A DNA stretch of 64,000 nucleotides from Chaenocephalus aceratus (taxonomy: Eukaryota > Chordata > Actinopteri > Perciformes > Channichthyidae), in contig CM043797.1 of the NCBI GenBank assembly GCA_023974075.1, positions 32,751,023 to 32,815,022 of the forward strand, read 5' to 3'. How positions within the stretch are numbered: position 1 is the stretch's first letter; every line of letters starts with the position of its first letter. The notes under the pieces are model-generated. The model did no database searches. It saw only the letters and a program-made list of their open reading frames with translations, and was not told the origin of the DNA. The translations under genes and the position numbers were made by a program. Below are positions 1-14,857 of the stretch, one piece after another.

Positions 1-3000
1 ATGAAGCCAGAGAAACGTGTACCACGCTGAAGGCATTGAAAGAAAAAAACCTGGTTTAAAACAATCTGAAAAATGTGCTAGAAATAATCACATTATCTTA
101 CTGAGAGTCTGCATCGCTGTATTCTCAAGCTGTCATGCAGCCAACCAGGGATTTGAACCTTGATCAGATCAGGAACTGCTTGATAACAAGCATAGCAATT
201 ATGCTTGTCTGATGCGTCTCATGAATAAATCATGTCTGGCGGGTTGAAGGGGATCACAGCTTTGTAAGCACATCATTTCCAGCCTTGAATCTAGCAGCAG
301 GGCTCCAACAGTTTGAAGACGGTTCAAACAACAGGTGAGCACTTCACTAGACAGACTTTCTGTTTATGACATGGAATATCAAAATGTCCCAGTAACTTTC
401 ATGAAATTCATTGTAGATATTAAAAGCACAAAAACAATTTGACCTACTTTTAAGAGAATTATTTTTGAATTCCACTTATTTGAACGCAAGGCACAGGTTT
501 ATCATTTGTTCACTAAAAGGTATTTCATTTGGACAAGCTGTTTTGTCAGCTAAGCTTTTTTTCACTTTATAGTTTTATAGGAGTAAATTAACTTGGATAC
601 AATTCAAAAAAATGAAAATAAACCCATTGACAATTCAATACAACAAATTAAATATGATTTTTAATTAATGTTTCCTACTGCAGTATGTAAACCCAAACAC
701 TACATAACATTCATTTGATTAAATGAGTTCATATTAATATTGGCAGGCCTGAGCTGTAATGATGGGCGGGTATGATGCACGGTTCCTAATGACGTAGGAC
801 AACGTGTGTTTGTGTCTGGGCATGTTGAACAAGACAAACACAATCGTGCAGCTGACAAAGTAAAGCTCCATGTGCGTGTTCGTAACAACCACTTTCAGCA
901 CGTCGTGTTGTCACTTGTTGACACATCGTAACGTTCAGACCTGTATCCACAGCATGTTGTTTCAGCACAGTGGCTCACGCCGCTTCATTCCCAACATGTT
1001 TACCTCTTAAATCTTCCACTTGTGCCAGTTGTGTCATTTATATCACAAACTTCACTGCTCCTTCAACTGAGCTGGACATCAAACAGCCCATTAATTTCAA
1101 TATTATCATAATTAGAAAGAGCAGCACTGAGATCACATATGTGTCACCTTGAGATGGAAGAGTGATCCATATTTTACTTCCGAGTTAACTTGCCCCAACC
1201 CTCATCAGAGCTGTATGAAGACAGAAGGAAATGTGCTGCAGTTAATCCTTTTATCAGCAAAGTGTCTGACAGAAACTCATCAGCTAAATGACCCAGAGGA
1301 CATCATTAAATATTTTATAAAAAGTGATGAATTGGCAAAGTTAAAGTTTAATAAAGCATGGGCAATGAGGTTGTAAGATTAACTCTTGAGCCAAAAAAAG
1401 CTCAGCTGAGATGGTGAGCTTCACATCACACATTTGTATAGAAGACATCTATGCCGGGAGTTTAAACACCATTTCAGATTGTATTAGCGGACCCATCCTA
1501 TCAGGACTGCATCAGGTTAAACAGGTGAAATCAATAGTGATCAACGCTTTGCACCGCAGCACGAGTAGCTTTCGTAAAATATTCGCGCCTGTCACAAGTT
1601 GTCTGACTCTGAACAAGAAGAGATGATTTGAGGGTTGCATGAAAACCCCTAAACGGCTGTTGTCATCCCCTTTTCTGCTGCCTCATTTCCTCCAATCACA
1701 GGCACAGAGAGGGAAAACAGTCTGCAGGGGAGGAAACGCTTCAGCACTTTCCCAGCCGAAAACAGTGTCTTCTCCTGACCAGGCAACTGAGGGAGAGGGC
1801 ACGCAGCAGAGGACTGTGATCCAAGGCCAACACACTTATGGGGGGGAAAATACACGTCCGCATAAGTGCTGTTTCAAGACCCTTCTACAAAATGTGTCTG
1901 ATCTGATGACTGTAACATAATACTACAATGTCAATGTTTCCGTTGTGTTTCCAAAACTCAAACATTTAACTCATCTTCGAATCATTCTGAGAATCGACAT
2001 GCACAATAAATTAGACTTCTGCATTACACAGTTACACTTGGGTACGATACACAGTATTAAATGAGACACTGAGCTAAATAAGCTCCAACAATTCTGGTTC
2101 CTTTTTTGGTTTGCTGTCATTAATTATCATGCTGCAGCATCTCATTTAATCTCTGTGTCGGGGATGAGCTCTTTCAACCCTCATTGTTAATGTAATTGCG
2201 ATGACAATTTGTAAAAAGCGAATCATTCATAATTAAACCCGTCCAATAAGGGTTAACAGAAAACCGGTATATTTTGATCTGCTCTTTTAGTACATCTCAT
2301 TCCACTGTTTTAAACAAACATTACTAGCCCGGCTTATTTCCAGATATCTTAACATTTGGCAAATTCTTGTAAACATAGCTTCGGCATGAGTCAAAGCAGC
2401 AGCCCCCGCAGCAGCCCCACCCCCCCAGCGCTACCTGCAGGCAGGGTTTCTCCTCAACACTGATGGGGGAGAAAGGAGGAAAGAACAGGAAGAATGACTG
2501 ATATTATTGACTGATGTCTTCGTTCTTTACTTTTCTAAACTTCATGCAGTAATGTGAGATGATATTACGTTTATAGACTTTGCTGTTGTAAACATATGTT
2601 TTGCTGCTCTAGAATAAACACCCAGATATATTTAAACATAAATGAATGATTATCCTGGTCTGGTTTTACTCTTTTTTGTGTAAATATACTCGCAATTATT
2701 AAGTAATGAAAAATAAACCGTAATAGTATTGATACGTCAGACCGCTAAAGAGTATTGATTATCGAGTAATGGCATCAATTCAATCCTAATGATATATCTT
2801 GCTGCTTACAAACAAAGGCGGTTTTTTTTTGATTTGCAAAAACAAGGACAACATATAATGATATATATATTTAATAACCTTCACTTTGATGAAGGTCATT
2901 AAAGCGTCAATCTGTTTTTAAATTCACAACACACACATTCCTACCTGCATTTCAGTGATCCATTTCGTCTCTGTAAATCATCCTCCACTTAGTCCTTTCC

Positions 3001-3941
3001 TGATCCCCTTCATGCTTTGAATGATCTGAATTGCTAAGATGTGTATTGGATACCGAGTAACAAAGCTCCATGGAGACTTAGCTGAACCATGTGGCATCAG
3101 AAAATGCTGTGAGGGAGTTGATTAGTGACACATGGGTGATAAAGCCCATTATAACAAGCAATGAGCGAGTCATTATACATCAGAGCTGTTGGCGCTGCCT
3201 CAGCACTCGCTGTAGAAAATATACTTGGAGTCTTTGCAATATTTAAAATAAACTCACAAAAGATCCTTTGCCTTCCAAGTAATACTCTTGGTACCTCTCA
3301 TGTTACTCACCTCGTTTTCTGTTTGAGCTAAACAAACTGTGTTAGAACAGTAAACAAACAGGCGTTTATGTATCCGCGATTGGTTGAGTCATTGTTGTGT
3401 TGTGTCAGTTGGCAACAGTGTCGTAAAGTGCGAATCAATGGTCCAAAATGTAAGATTTTCTAATTTCAATGTAACTTGAAGAATTAATCATGTGACAAGT
3501 GCACTACGTTCTGACGAATAGTCTAAAAAAGGCCGATTCTGGCTTCATCTATCCTGAAAGGCTAAATAAGAACATGTCATCAGCTTTTTAAACAAAGGTT
3601 GAGTACAGAGATAATAAAGATAAGCTTCCCACTGCTTACTTTCATTTCTCTTTCCATGCGTCAAAGCCAAGGCTGTTTCCTCGGAAACCAAACATCTGAT
3701 ATTGTGAGTATGAATGTTCACACTTTACTGCTATATCTCATGCAGGGGGAAACTATGGTCTCAAAATAAATAGTAGATTAAGATAACAGTTGAGGTAACG
3801 AGGCTTCTCTCCACCGGGTCAATTAGAGCATTCGCTATTCACGGTAAATGATGTCTGAGGCCCTCCAATTATGAATTCAGTTTCTTCTACTTTGATGAAA
3901 TACTAAGACAAAAAACTGCATTCACATCATGTACCGTCTTA
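1..3941. other. Intergenic or intronic DNA without recognisable gene
   Basis: AT-rich sequence with only short chance reading frames. I see no exon with good splice sites and family resemblance, and no clear transposon. If the putative minus-strand 5' exon near 20 kb is real, this stretch could be intron of that gene. That is inference. Confidence 0.5.
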
Positions 3942-3945
3942 TTAA

Positions 3946-4324
3946 AAGGTAGGGTAGGTAAGAATGGAGAAACCAGCTCGAGTGCGCTAGAATTTGAAAG
4001 TACACAACCGAAAAAAATCTGCCTCTTCCTTCAGACTTCCTTACAGAGCCCCTCCTCCAACACACACAAACGTGCACATGACCAATGAGAGCACGAGATA
4101 AGTTTGTGCCCAGATGGAAGGCTGACAGGCAGGTAGGCCATCCAGTTACTTTAGCCGGGCCGGCTCAGATGATTGGTCGTGCTTTTTACAGTACTACGGC
4201 TTCCACAGATGACATTTACGTATTTATTGTCAAAGCATTTCATAAATTCATTGCTATCGGATGTTAAGAACATTCCATGGAATATAACAAAAAGTGTTTC
4301 TGAAGTGAATTACCTACCCCAGCT
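3946..4324 (+). mobile_element. TTAA-flanked MITE, copy 1
   Basis: A non-autonomous repeat that starts just after TTAA (3942-3945) with AGGTAGGGTAGG and ends with CTACCCC. The same sequence recurs at 25350-25691 and, inverted and truncated, at 55896-56123. Shared internal blocks include the tract around the phrase CATGACCAATGAG and the block ATTCCATGGAATATAAC near the right end. The right end has drifted, so the flanking TTAA is not visible there. TTAA flanks suggest a piggyBac-like mover. No protein is encoded. Confidence 0.75.
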
Positions 4325-7269
4325 TTGACACAGCAGCAAGATTCAACCTTAAAACATCAGCTGGGTCGCTCTCGATCGTAGAGCAATGGAAAACCTCTAA
4401 TTTCACAACAATCATTTCATATGACAACACAAGCACATTACCAGATTACTTTGTGGGAACATGGAAAAGATAGGAATGTTTTAGTTCAGGCACCCAGCAG
4501 CATTTTCCTATTGCTATACAAAGAAATCTGGCTCACCAGAATGAATAAAAAGAACAATTTTCTTTTACATTGCGTTTTCAAACTCACTTGACACTGTAAC
4601 AGGAACATGTGAGAACTAACCAGACCTTGTAGATGAGGTTGTAAGCTCAGGAAAGGAGCGTACAAAATACTTGTGGTGGTTTTAAGGTGTTGTAGGTTAT
4701 GTATTAACAATGCAGTGCAATATAAATGCAGCTGTTTATGCCAGTTCCTGCAGAAAGCCTCTGCATTACCCAACTAAAACAATGTTTGGCATGCTTCAAT
4801 CTAACCCTGAATGCAACCATAAATATAATCAGCCCAACACAATTCATTAACATCATTCTAATCAAACCTCAACATAAATCACTCCCATGAGTCAATGCCG
4901 AAAAGGCTTTGAGCCCGCAGCTTCTGTTTATCCACAGTTTACCATTAAGTCCCACCACTAACCACTCTCACTTTGTCCACTCAGATGTGCCAGTTGCTGA
5001 CAAACATTGCATACGTATTGTAAAAGAAAATGATATACTCTAAGCGTGCTAAAAGTGTCACTCATCTGCAACGTTTTTTTTTTAAATAAATGATATATCA
5101 GCTCTATCCAAGCATCTCGTCTTTGGATGAATTGGGCACTTCCTTGGTTTGGGAGATACATGACTGATATATGTTGGAACAAATCACATTGATTGATTAC
5201 ACTTTGCTCGAGCCCCCAAGTAGAAAGGTGTAATCATTAGCACCGTTTTAGAAGGTGAAGGTGGAGATACTGATTAGGTAGCTGCAGGTAAGCAAAAACA
5301 CAAGTAAGCACTGAGTATGCAGACTTAAGTGCATCCTGGCTAACGAGCAGTTTGGCCCTTATTTTAGAAAAGGTTGATGTCAGGAAAATGACTCCCAAGG
5401 TCTTTATTTTTAACACCCGATAAGGGGGATTTTCTCATGTGAAGTCATTTCTAACCAACCATCCGTTTGAATTTATGATTTTACTTAATAAATACTCATT
5501 AAATCAATGACTTTAGCTAGATATCTTTATGAAATTCTTTGTCTTGTTACTTTTCAGCAGGTAAGCTGCCGGAGGCTCTGTCTGGATGGAGGTTTGGTGT
5601 GCAGTGAATCTTTAAACAGACGGCATGCTGCAGTGAGAGACGACATCTTTATGGGTCTTGGCCATTAATACTTGTTTGAAGTCGTCTTGATGACCTAAGG
5701 GAATATTCCTTGACATATTCTGCCAGAATATTCATGATAATTAATGCAGATATATTTCCAAGCATACAGGACCCAAGGTAGGTTGATATACGGTATCATC
5801 AATGTTCTACTGCTCTCTCAGGCTAGTGACATTACGATGAAAAAAAAAAGAATTGAGTATTCAACACATACTTGTTGAGAGGCAATGGTGCCAGAACATT
5901 CTGGCCTCACAAACGGTGATAGAGTATTGCAAAACTCTTATGCCAGGGTTCTTGGGTGTTAATGTCCTTTCTGTGCTCATTATTCTGACAGGTCATGACT
6001 TGTTTTTAATGGTTATTGACTCTGAAACAAATAGATCCATTTGTAAGCAATATATTTAGGGAAATATATTCGTTGATACTTAGAAGAGCTTTAGAAATAG
6101 GCAATACATAAATATGACCATAAAACAAAAACACATGTGTTTGATGGAGATCATTAAACTGTTAGAAAGACTGGAGTTTTTTTCTACTGAATTTTGAGCC
6201 AAGGAGTCTACACGGCAGCTCCCAATTTCAAAGTCTTACATTAAACCTGAGATTTAAAAAGGCTCTAGCGCTGTGCCATACAAATAGTGCAACTGCAACT
6301 CAAAGCATTTGAGAAGAATGAACTATTTTGAGGTGAGATACTTTCAAACTGGCCGACAGCATGGAACGACTGACAATATGTCAACCACAGTATTTGCACA
6401 TAATAACAGAATTAGTAAAGCTGGTGGAAGGAGTATTGTAGATAAACATCCAGACAATCTGACACTTTCCTTATCAAGGTGACAGCGCATCAATCCAATA
6501 CAAATATGGGTCAGAGATAATCCGAGGAAATATTTATCTAATCACACTCCATCAGTTTCTTCATTTACACCTTTGATGACAGAAAGGAAGAGAAGCATCA
6601 TTACTGTCACTCATTTCCATTTATATGACCGGAAAAAGAGAGAGATATCCGCCCAGTCATTTCAGTGCGGACGAAACAACGGAGGCATAAGTAGGTCAAG
6701 TGATATGTGAAGATATTGCTCTCGTTTTTCATCCGGAGGCAAACATATTCTCTGAAGGGTGGGCTTCACTATACAGTATCATAAGAAGCCACCTTCATTG
6801 ACTGAAGAATGGTTCGGTTTATGAGAAAAGGTGATTTGATAGAGAAGTGTCTTGATGTGATGCTGCAGGGACAGTGCTTGACAAAGCAATGTAGGTAAAG
6901 AGAAACATTAAGCCAAATAAGCAGCTTTGTGCAGCCTTGTTGATGGCGGGGATGGTCGTTATTGATTTAGGTGTTTCAGGTACTGGAAATACTGTGCTTT
7001 TCCCCTGAGATCTGGCTCAATGTACCAAGCAAATAAGAAACTACAATATGAGCAACATCCATCAAGTGAAATCTGCTAGGTGTAAGTCCACAGGCGGGAG
7101 AATTCCTTTGTTTTCAAGTATATTGTCAAGGGACCACCAAGAAACTCGTTTCTGTTGGAGAGGTGGAAATGAAAAGGTGCCAACTTCCCCCCAGAAAACG
7201 ATCCCATCCCTTTCCTGCTGTGAGGAGCCAGGCAGCTGATGGTGTGTGGGTTTGAACAATGATCACCGT
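4325..7269. other. No gene seen
   Basis: AT-rich, mostly unique-looking DNA. No exon, RNA gene or complete transposon was recognised. Confidence 0.5.
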
Positions 7270-7452
7270 AAAGACACTAGGGCTGTACCCGAATATTAGT
7301 TCGTTGGAGTACTATTCGGGTTTCAATTTCGTTATTCGGATATTTTTTTTTTTTGTTGCACTGCGGTTGCCAAATTAAATGTATTGAAATCTCCAATATC
7401 AACGTAAGAGCTTGTGCCTCTTCGAGGGGTGCTAACACTTAATCATAAACGT

Positions 7453-8221
7453 TAGGGATGCACGATATTGGTTTTTTGAAACCGATAACTTCCTGCTTCT
7501 CAAGACCGATACCAATAACCGATAATAATATAATATATATTAAATGTACCTGTAGTTTTTGCATACCTGGTGGTAAAAAAATACTAGTATTGAGCAAAAT
7601 GAAGTTCGAGATCGTTTTAGCCCTGGGGTCGTCTCTGGCAAACTTCTTGCCTTTTTCAAAAGCCTCGTCGATAGGTAAAAGCCAGCTGGCTTTGGATTCG
7701 CCGCTAGTTTAGCAGCGCAGGCGTCTTCGTATGCTTTTAACACACCATCGTAGCGATGGCTATGTTTCAGGTGACTAATCAGGTTGGAAGTATTATAGCT
7801 CGTTGCCTTTTTCCCTCCTCGTGGAACTTCTGCATTGCATTTGTTAATACAAATAGCAAGCGAACTATCTAACTCTGAAACTTTGAAATAGTCCCATACT
7901 ACCGACGACATGTTTGTTTACTGTCCTGGCTTCACGGCCGCACACCACTTACGTCACAGCCAGGCATGAGTTAGGGAGCGCTGGATTGGTGAAAAACTCC
8001 CCTCTTCCTAAACCACTAATACCACAGTACTGGCAAAACGGGAGGAGCCGAGTGAAAAACAAGCGCCGCTCATCCTAATCCACCCACACCGCAGTATTTT
8101 TTTCTTTTTTTTTACCAAAAAAATATATTGTATATTATCGGGGCTATTAATACTTTTATCGGGTTTATCGGGATGACGTCATAATTCCTAATATCGGACC
8201 GATAATTATCGTGCACCACTA
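7453..8221 (-). mobile_element. Nested hAT-like element carrying a BED-finger remnant
   Basis: Terminal repeats are TAGGGATGCACGATA on the left and TATCGTGCACCACTA on the right. The flanking 8-bp duplication is ATAAACGT (7445-7452 and 8222-8229). The element is 769 bp and keeps the N-terminal part of a hAT-type transposase on the minus strand. A related copy sits at 9159-10376 with its own distinct 8-bp duplication, so the two are independent insertions of one family. Confidence 0.85.
7540..7911 (-). pseudogene. Truncated hAT transposase, BED zinc-finger N-terminus
   Basis: The minus-strand frame begins with a Met at 7911 and has the look of a BED-type zinc finger. It has an aromatic start (VWDYFKV), a cysteine pair around CINKC, and the histidine motif SHLKHSH about 25 residues later. 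In known hAT/ZBED transposases this finger binds transposon ends in the nucleus, and the RNase-H-like catalytic core and dimerisation domain follow it. Here those domains are missing, so the piece cannot be an active transposase. The C-terminal part of the frame runs into non-homologous sequence. Confidence 0.75.
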
Positions 8222-8403
8222 ATAAACGTTATGGTTTACTTTCTCCGTCTTTATATGTACATATAACTTTTTCTCCGTTAATCTCCGTCAAGTTGTTTCC
8301 ATAGCAACAACAACTTCCTGTCAACAGTGCTAACTCTCCTTCAAAATAAAAGCATGTCCATACAAAATAGGAAGCCAAGCCAAATTACACTTATATTATA
8401 TAT

Positions 8404-8545
8404 ATCAAATCAAGTTTTATTTATATAGCACATTTATAAACGATTTTTGGTAGAGCCAAAGTGCTGTACATATAATAAAATTAGCTTACAGACACTTTAC
8501 AGCAAATACAACAGCACAGATTGTTCAGAATATCAGTATGAGAAA
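8404..8545. repeat. LINE/SINE 3'-tail-like interspersed repeat
   Basis: The phrase AAGTTTTATTTATATAGCACA followed by an AAAGTGCTGTAC block resembles the 3' end of common fish retroposons. It lies inside the 7278-8819 hAT-like element. Its limits are approximate. Confidence 0.45.
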
Positions 8546-8559
8546 AAAAAAATATATAT

Positions 8560-8591
<32 letters not shown>

Positions 8592-9158
8592 TAAGACATA
8601 TACAACTGCAACGAAAGTAACAAACACAATGCAACATCCTTTTCAATTTCAAAGAACACAAATTGGGTTATATATACATTAACAAATAACTATGAAACAA
8701 CAATACTGTAGAATAACAAAATGAATGCCGTGAATAAACCGAAATACACATGTTGAAGCGGTTCGCAGCTGATTACTAGGCTACCGAATATCTGGTAAAT
8801 GGTATTCGGGACAGCCATAAAAGACACTGATCCTAGTCCACATTTGCACCACACTTTCCTCATCAACTTAAGTACAGTCTGTGATTTCCAATGTCTGGAG
8901 GGATAGTGAAGGGAAGCACTCAGGGCAGGAGATGGATCCCGCAGAGAAGAGTGCCAGACAATAAAGAACTTAGGATTGAGTTGGACAGACAGACTGGAGC
9001 CGGATGTCTGTGTTCCTGCTGCCCATACTGCTTTTTAAGCTGACAAGAATATATCAATTAAAGCTAAATGTGACTAAGGAAAACATGGCAGCCCTCTGCA
9101 AAGTGGTGCTTCAAGCTAAATGCTACAATTGTCAATGCTAACATGCTTAGGTTAGCAT

Positions 9159-10376
<1,218 letters not shown>

Positions 10377-10384
10377 GTTAGCAT

Positions 10385-13300
10385 ATTACCATGCTAAAAT
10401 GTGCCAATTAGCAGTATCAACAAATGACAGCTGAGGCTGGTTTACAGGAATGTCCTCAGTTTGCAATCCATGAACGAACTGTGGGGATATTTCATTAAGG
10501 CCGTAAGTGTTGGACCAACGGGGAGACCGCATTGCCGTAGAGACATGCCACTAGGATGGTACCAAATGCAAAAGAATAAAGCAGAAAGAAAGAAAAGAAA
10601 GAAAGCCAGGTCAAAAGGGCATTTGGGGGGGGCTTGGTGTTGGCGTTATAACCAGCCACAGGTAAACTACATCTGGATACTGTGTTCAAGCCTTATATGA
10701 AGAGGTTTCTTGCTAAGCAGCTTCAGAACCACATTTTCATCTGGAGTTGATGTTCTCTCTCATCAGTTATTAAAGCTTTGATAATCAAATACAACAAAGC
10801 TTTAAGCTTTCATGCATAGTTAGCCCGGTATGAGCACCCTCATTTGGTAAAAGGTGAGAAAACCTAGCCAGTTTTTTACTTTTGGATGGGAATCTTTGGG
10901 TATCTTGTTATCTAATGTTGGTAATTGGGTCATAATTTGATTTCGATTTAAAATGGATTATGATCATTATTCAGAGCAAAATGTTTTTTTCTATGAAGTG
11001 TTATCCTTCAAAAACAACAAATTAAAGTTACACATAAAATAAATGCTGCCTGTAACCTAAGTTAAATTGGTAGGCTTTGACTACTCACTTTGACACAACC
11101 TTGACTTGGTTTGTACGATTACAGTCCACTCCATTTTCTAGAAAAATGTCTTTTTACACATCTATATAAAACATATGTGAAAAAGTGTAACTGCAACAAA
11201 AATGCATTCCTTTACAACCAATTAGTCCACAGCCTACTTTTAACACTTCATCCGAGGCTTCACTAACTTTATTACAGTTCCCCCATATAGTTGAACCTAC
11301 ACCATTTTATTCAACAAATGTTTCTGCTTTCACAGCTGCTTTTGCCATAAAATGCCAGTCAACAGAGAGGGGGATGTGGGGCCCCTGACCAGTCAAAATC
11401 ACATGCATACATTGCTGAGAATTGCCTTGGCTTCATGGAGGCAGACAACATACAGATTTCCAAATTATGTTAATGAATGGTTATTTAGGGCTGCTAAGTT
11501 GTAAAAGATGGGATAAAAACTATGTTTTGTGTTCTTAGCACTATTGACTTGTCAGTTTGTAGCAATGAATCATTCTTGCCATGACCCAATGATGCCTGCT
11601 GTTTACTCGGGCTAGAACAAATCTAAAGAATTGAAAAAAAAGGCTAATGTCTGGACCCCTCCTGGCCCGTCTTCCTATAGGGGTTAGGAGAAAGGATTCT
11701 GGGTTGGTTCATAATCATAGGTGATACTGTAGTGCTGATACTGTGGCCTGGAACGCAAACAGCTGACAAAGATATCCGTGGCATGCAGAGAAGTGGTGGG
11801 AACCATTGTTATACTGTGTGTGGCAAATGAACAACTCCATTGGATCAGTTCACTCCGGCGTCCTGACTGACTGTTGTAGTTGGACTATGTTTTTTATCAA
11901 GGTGCCATCTACATGAGGGCTCTTCACCACCATCTGTGTGTTGACATCACACCAAGTTATGTCCTCTACTGCGCCTTCTGCCTGGGCCCCGGAGGCAGGG
12001 CCAGACCAGCAGGTGCCACGATGGTGGACTTGGCATGAGAGATTCTTCCTCATCTGAACATGTGGAGTCTGACATTTTATAACAAAGATAATTACACAAA
12101 AGAAACAAATATCAATAATACAATCATTATAAAAACCAAGTAACCCCTCCACAGAAACACGGCTGTTTGCTATTCTTGGTTCCGAAATGGTAGAACAAGC
12201 TTCCCATTGATATCAGGACAGCAGAAAATCCAACACAACTTCTGTCGCAGACAGAAAATCCACCTGTTTCCACTGCCCATCGGCCAGAAATAAATACAAA
12301 ATCTCACTTCTCCACATAGAACCTAGAACAGTCTGGCGTATTTCAAGCCAATGCAGTAGCACTTATTAAAAGCTAATGCACCTATAGGATGCTTGTTTTT
12401 TTGGAGTTTGTATATTCATGGTTTAATGTACTTATTGTAAGTCGCTTTGGATTAAAGCATCAGCTTAATGAAATTTAAATTTGAAAAAAACGACTTTCCA
12501 GTTTCCAGACATTATGAACATCTATAATAGACACCTGATTCTCTTTTTACGTTTGAACTCAGTGGTGGTGGGTCTCAAGTGGTGGGAATATCCCCAAGAA
12601 TGAAAGAAAAACAAGCAGACTTGTTATCCAGTCAAGTAGGTATTCTTGCCTTTTTTCAAAGCGGAGCCTCAGCTTTGACAAAATAACTGTGCACCTCCCA
12701 GTTTGTCTGAGCCCTTGGACTTTGAAGAGAGCTCAAGTTGCAAACCAGCAATGAGGGCAAACCAAAGACTCCTGTGTTCCTATGAGGGTTACATTAATAG
12801 CAATTAGCCTTGGGAATGCTACCCGAACAAACAAGGTGAGGCAAAGAAAGTGACGTTTTCTATAAGTTTGACTTTTACTGTGGGCTCGCACTTAACAACA
12901 ATCTGTCAGAAGGTTTAGTATCGTCTCACAATTTTCATTTTCAAATGCTTAACTTCATAACGAAAGTATCTGATATGAATAGTAAATATCAAGCATCTTT
13001 GACGGAAAGGAGACTTGTTCAGAGGACATTACACTTTGCCAAATAGGTATTATGACTATTTTTCTGGAAACCAAGCTTCCGTAAATGTGAACAAACCCTT
13101 ATATATTTAGTTCACAACTCTCAGTGTAAAAGATATTCTAGGAAATGTTGCACTCAGCATGAAGGTAACTTTGCATTAGTGTTGCTTTACACACCCCTAA
13201 CCCATCATGTCTTTTGATAGATAGAGAACTGAAGACTGAAAGATGCCGAGTAAGTATCTGATGACACATGCAGACAAAAATCTATGATTTTCGACATTTT

Positions 13301-13459
13301 AGCCAATCAATCATCCAACTTTAATATATTGTTGGTTATATTCAGTGTCTATTGAGAAGGCTTGTTTACCCTATTATGTGACTGCATGTCATTGACTAGC
13401 GCTTTATAATAGACTTGTGCTAGTTTTAGTAATCTACATTTCCATGAAACCTTCAGAAC
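10385..13459. other. No gene seen; one LINE-tail remnant
   Basis: AT-rich sequence with chance frames only. The only item recognised is a retroposon tail near 12405-12480. Confidence 0.5.
12405..12480 (+). repeat. Fish retroposon 3' tail
   Basis: The tract containing TTGTAAGTCGCTTTGGATTA and a following CAGCTTAATGAA is the familiar 3' end of a dispersed fish LINE/SINE family. The 5' part is not recognisable. Confidence 0.55.
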
Positions 13460-13467
13460 GTATAGAC

Positions 13468-14833
13468 CAGGGGTGCCTAACCTTTTTTGAACCGAGAGCT
13501 ACTTTTAAAGTTGCCAGTCTGCCGAGATCTACCAGTCCAAATAGAGAGGCGTAGCCATTACTGACAGCCTACTGCCAGGTAAATACACACTTCTACTTGT
13601 AAAAAACTGACCTTTGTACGATTAATACTTCATAAAATACTGCAGATCCTTTATCTTACCTCTTTCTAATCTACACACATACAAGTATTTAACTGAAGCT
13701 ACACAACAGCGTTGTTGATACAGAGTTTGAGTTTATTCACACGGTCACATACTACAGTGGGTAATGTTTTCAAGAAACATTGAACAGTGCTGCCACATAT
13801 GACACAGGAAAAAAGAAGTCTCTGAACCCTTTCTTTGCCATTATATAAAAAATAGTGTTGCTACAAAAGTATAAATTAGGCTTACTAATAAGAAAACTCA
13901 GATCTGAAGCTACACAGGAATCTGCTGCCAAAGTGCAATAAAAAAGACAAAAGGCATTAAAATAGGATGCAAGCAACACTAGTTTCTTAACCTGAATTGA
14001 TAATAGACTATAATCAATTTAAACAGAACAGATCTTAATGTTTGCATTCTTATACCATTTTGTACAATAATTATAATGAATAAGTTCAAACAAACTAAAA
14101 CTTACAGCTGATTAATAACAGTATCTAACTTGAGCTTTTATTATATCAAAAACCTGCTGAAATGCTACTGTTATTTTTATTGTCCTAAAAAAGCGCGTCG
14201 GCAGCCTCCGGGAATGCTTCTTTCACAACTTTGCCGTCTTTGAAAGACTTCATGTGTTTCACAAGAACGTGACTGACACGATAAGATGCTACGGTAGCAA
14301 CCTTGCTCTTGTTGATGGGCCTGGTGAAAATGGACTGCTGTGCATTTAGCTGTCCTCTCAGGCCCCTCCCCTTTTGGGAGCGTAGGGCAGAATTAGGAGG
14401 GAATTCCGTCTCGTAGCGTTTGTGCACTGTTTTGAAATGCCGCTCCTAAATTACCCTTCTTCGATAAAGCCAGCCACGCTCGCATTGCAGATGAGACAGA
14501 TGGACTTTGAATTGGAATAGATACAAAAATAATCATCCTCCCATTCGGAGTGAAAATTATATATTCTGGGCTTTTTTGCTTCTGCCATAATTGCGGTCTT
14601 GTGTGTGCGGACTGTCACTCCTGTTGACACGGACAACGTCAGCAAAATAATGCCCACTTCCCACCAGCCACGCCCCGACACATGGGGTCACGCCGGCCAA
14701 TCACAAAGCTTTGATGCGTTCAAGTGCATTATTCTGGCACAGGAAGATTATGTTATAGGACATTAATGATAAAACAGAATATTGTTGTTCTATTTTTAGA
14801 CACATCTCGCAATCGACTGGTTGGGCACCCCTG
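13468..14833 (-). mobile_element. Charlie-like hAT transposon, decayed
   Basis: The ends are CAGGGGTGCC and GGCACCCCTG. The perfect 8-bp duplication is GTATAGAC (13460-13467 and 14834-14841). CAGGGGT-type ends are typical of the hAT-Charlie group. The minus strand retains the N-terminal part of a transposase in two frames. At 1366 bp it is far shorter than an autonomous element, so it is an internally deleted copy. Confidence 0.85.
14185..14588 (-). pseudogene. hAT (Charlie-type) transposase N-terminal remnant
   Basis: Reading leftward from the Met at 14588, the frame gives MAEAKKPRIYNF, then a WEDDYFC stretch and a zinc-finger-like CLICNASVAGF. It then stops just before 14450. The matching continuation, including the KRYETEFPPNSALRS block, resumes in another frame at 14427 and runs to 14185. 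Small indels therefore break the gene between the finger and the next segment. The catalytic RNase-H-like region is absent. Related domesticated host proteins exist, but this copy lies within intact transposon ends and is frameshifted, so it is a dead transposase. Confidence 0.75.
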
Positions 14834-14857
14834 GTATAGACCTTACAAACCTCCAAC

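Larger units (their letters stand above)
7278..8819. mobile_element. hAT-like element with 8-bp TSD, host of a nested hAT
   Basis: The ends are TAGGGCTGTACCCGAAT on the left and, read inward on the other strand, TATGGCTGTCCCGAAT on the right. They are flanked by a perfect 8-bp duplication AAAGACAC (7270-7277 and 8820-8827), the hallmark of hAT transposition. A second hAT-like element (7453-8221) lies inside it, followed by a LINE-tail-like piece near 8404-8545 and a TA-rich stretch near 8555-8592. No intact transposase is present. Confidence 0.8.

Noticed and set aside
2386..2463. Small frame MSQSSSPRSSPTPPALPAG on the plus strand
   Set aside because: Only 25 codons of low-complexity Ser/Pro, with no splice or conservation evidence. 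It probably reflects a C-rich tract.
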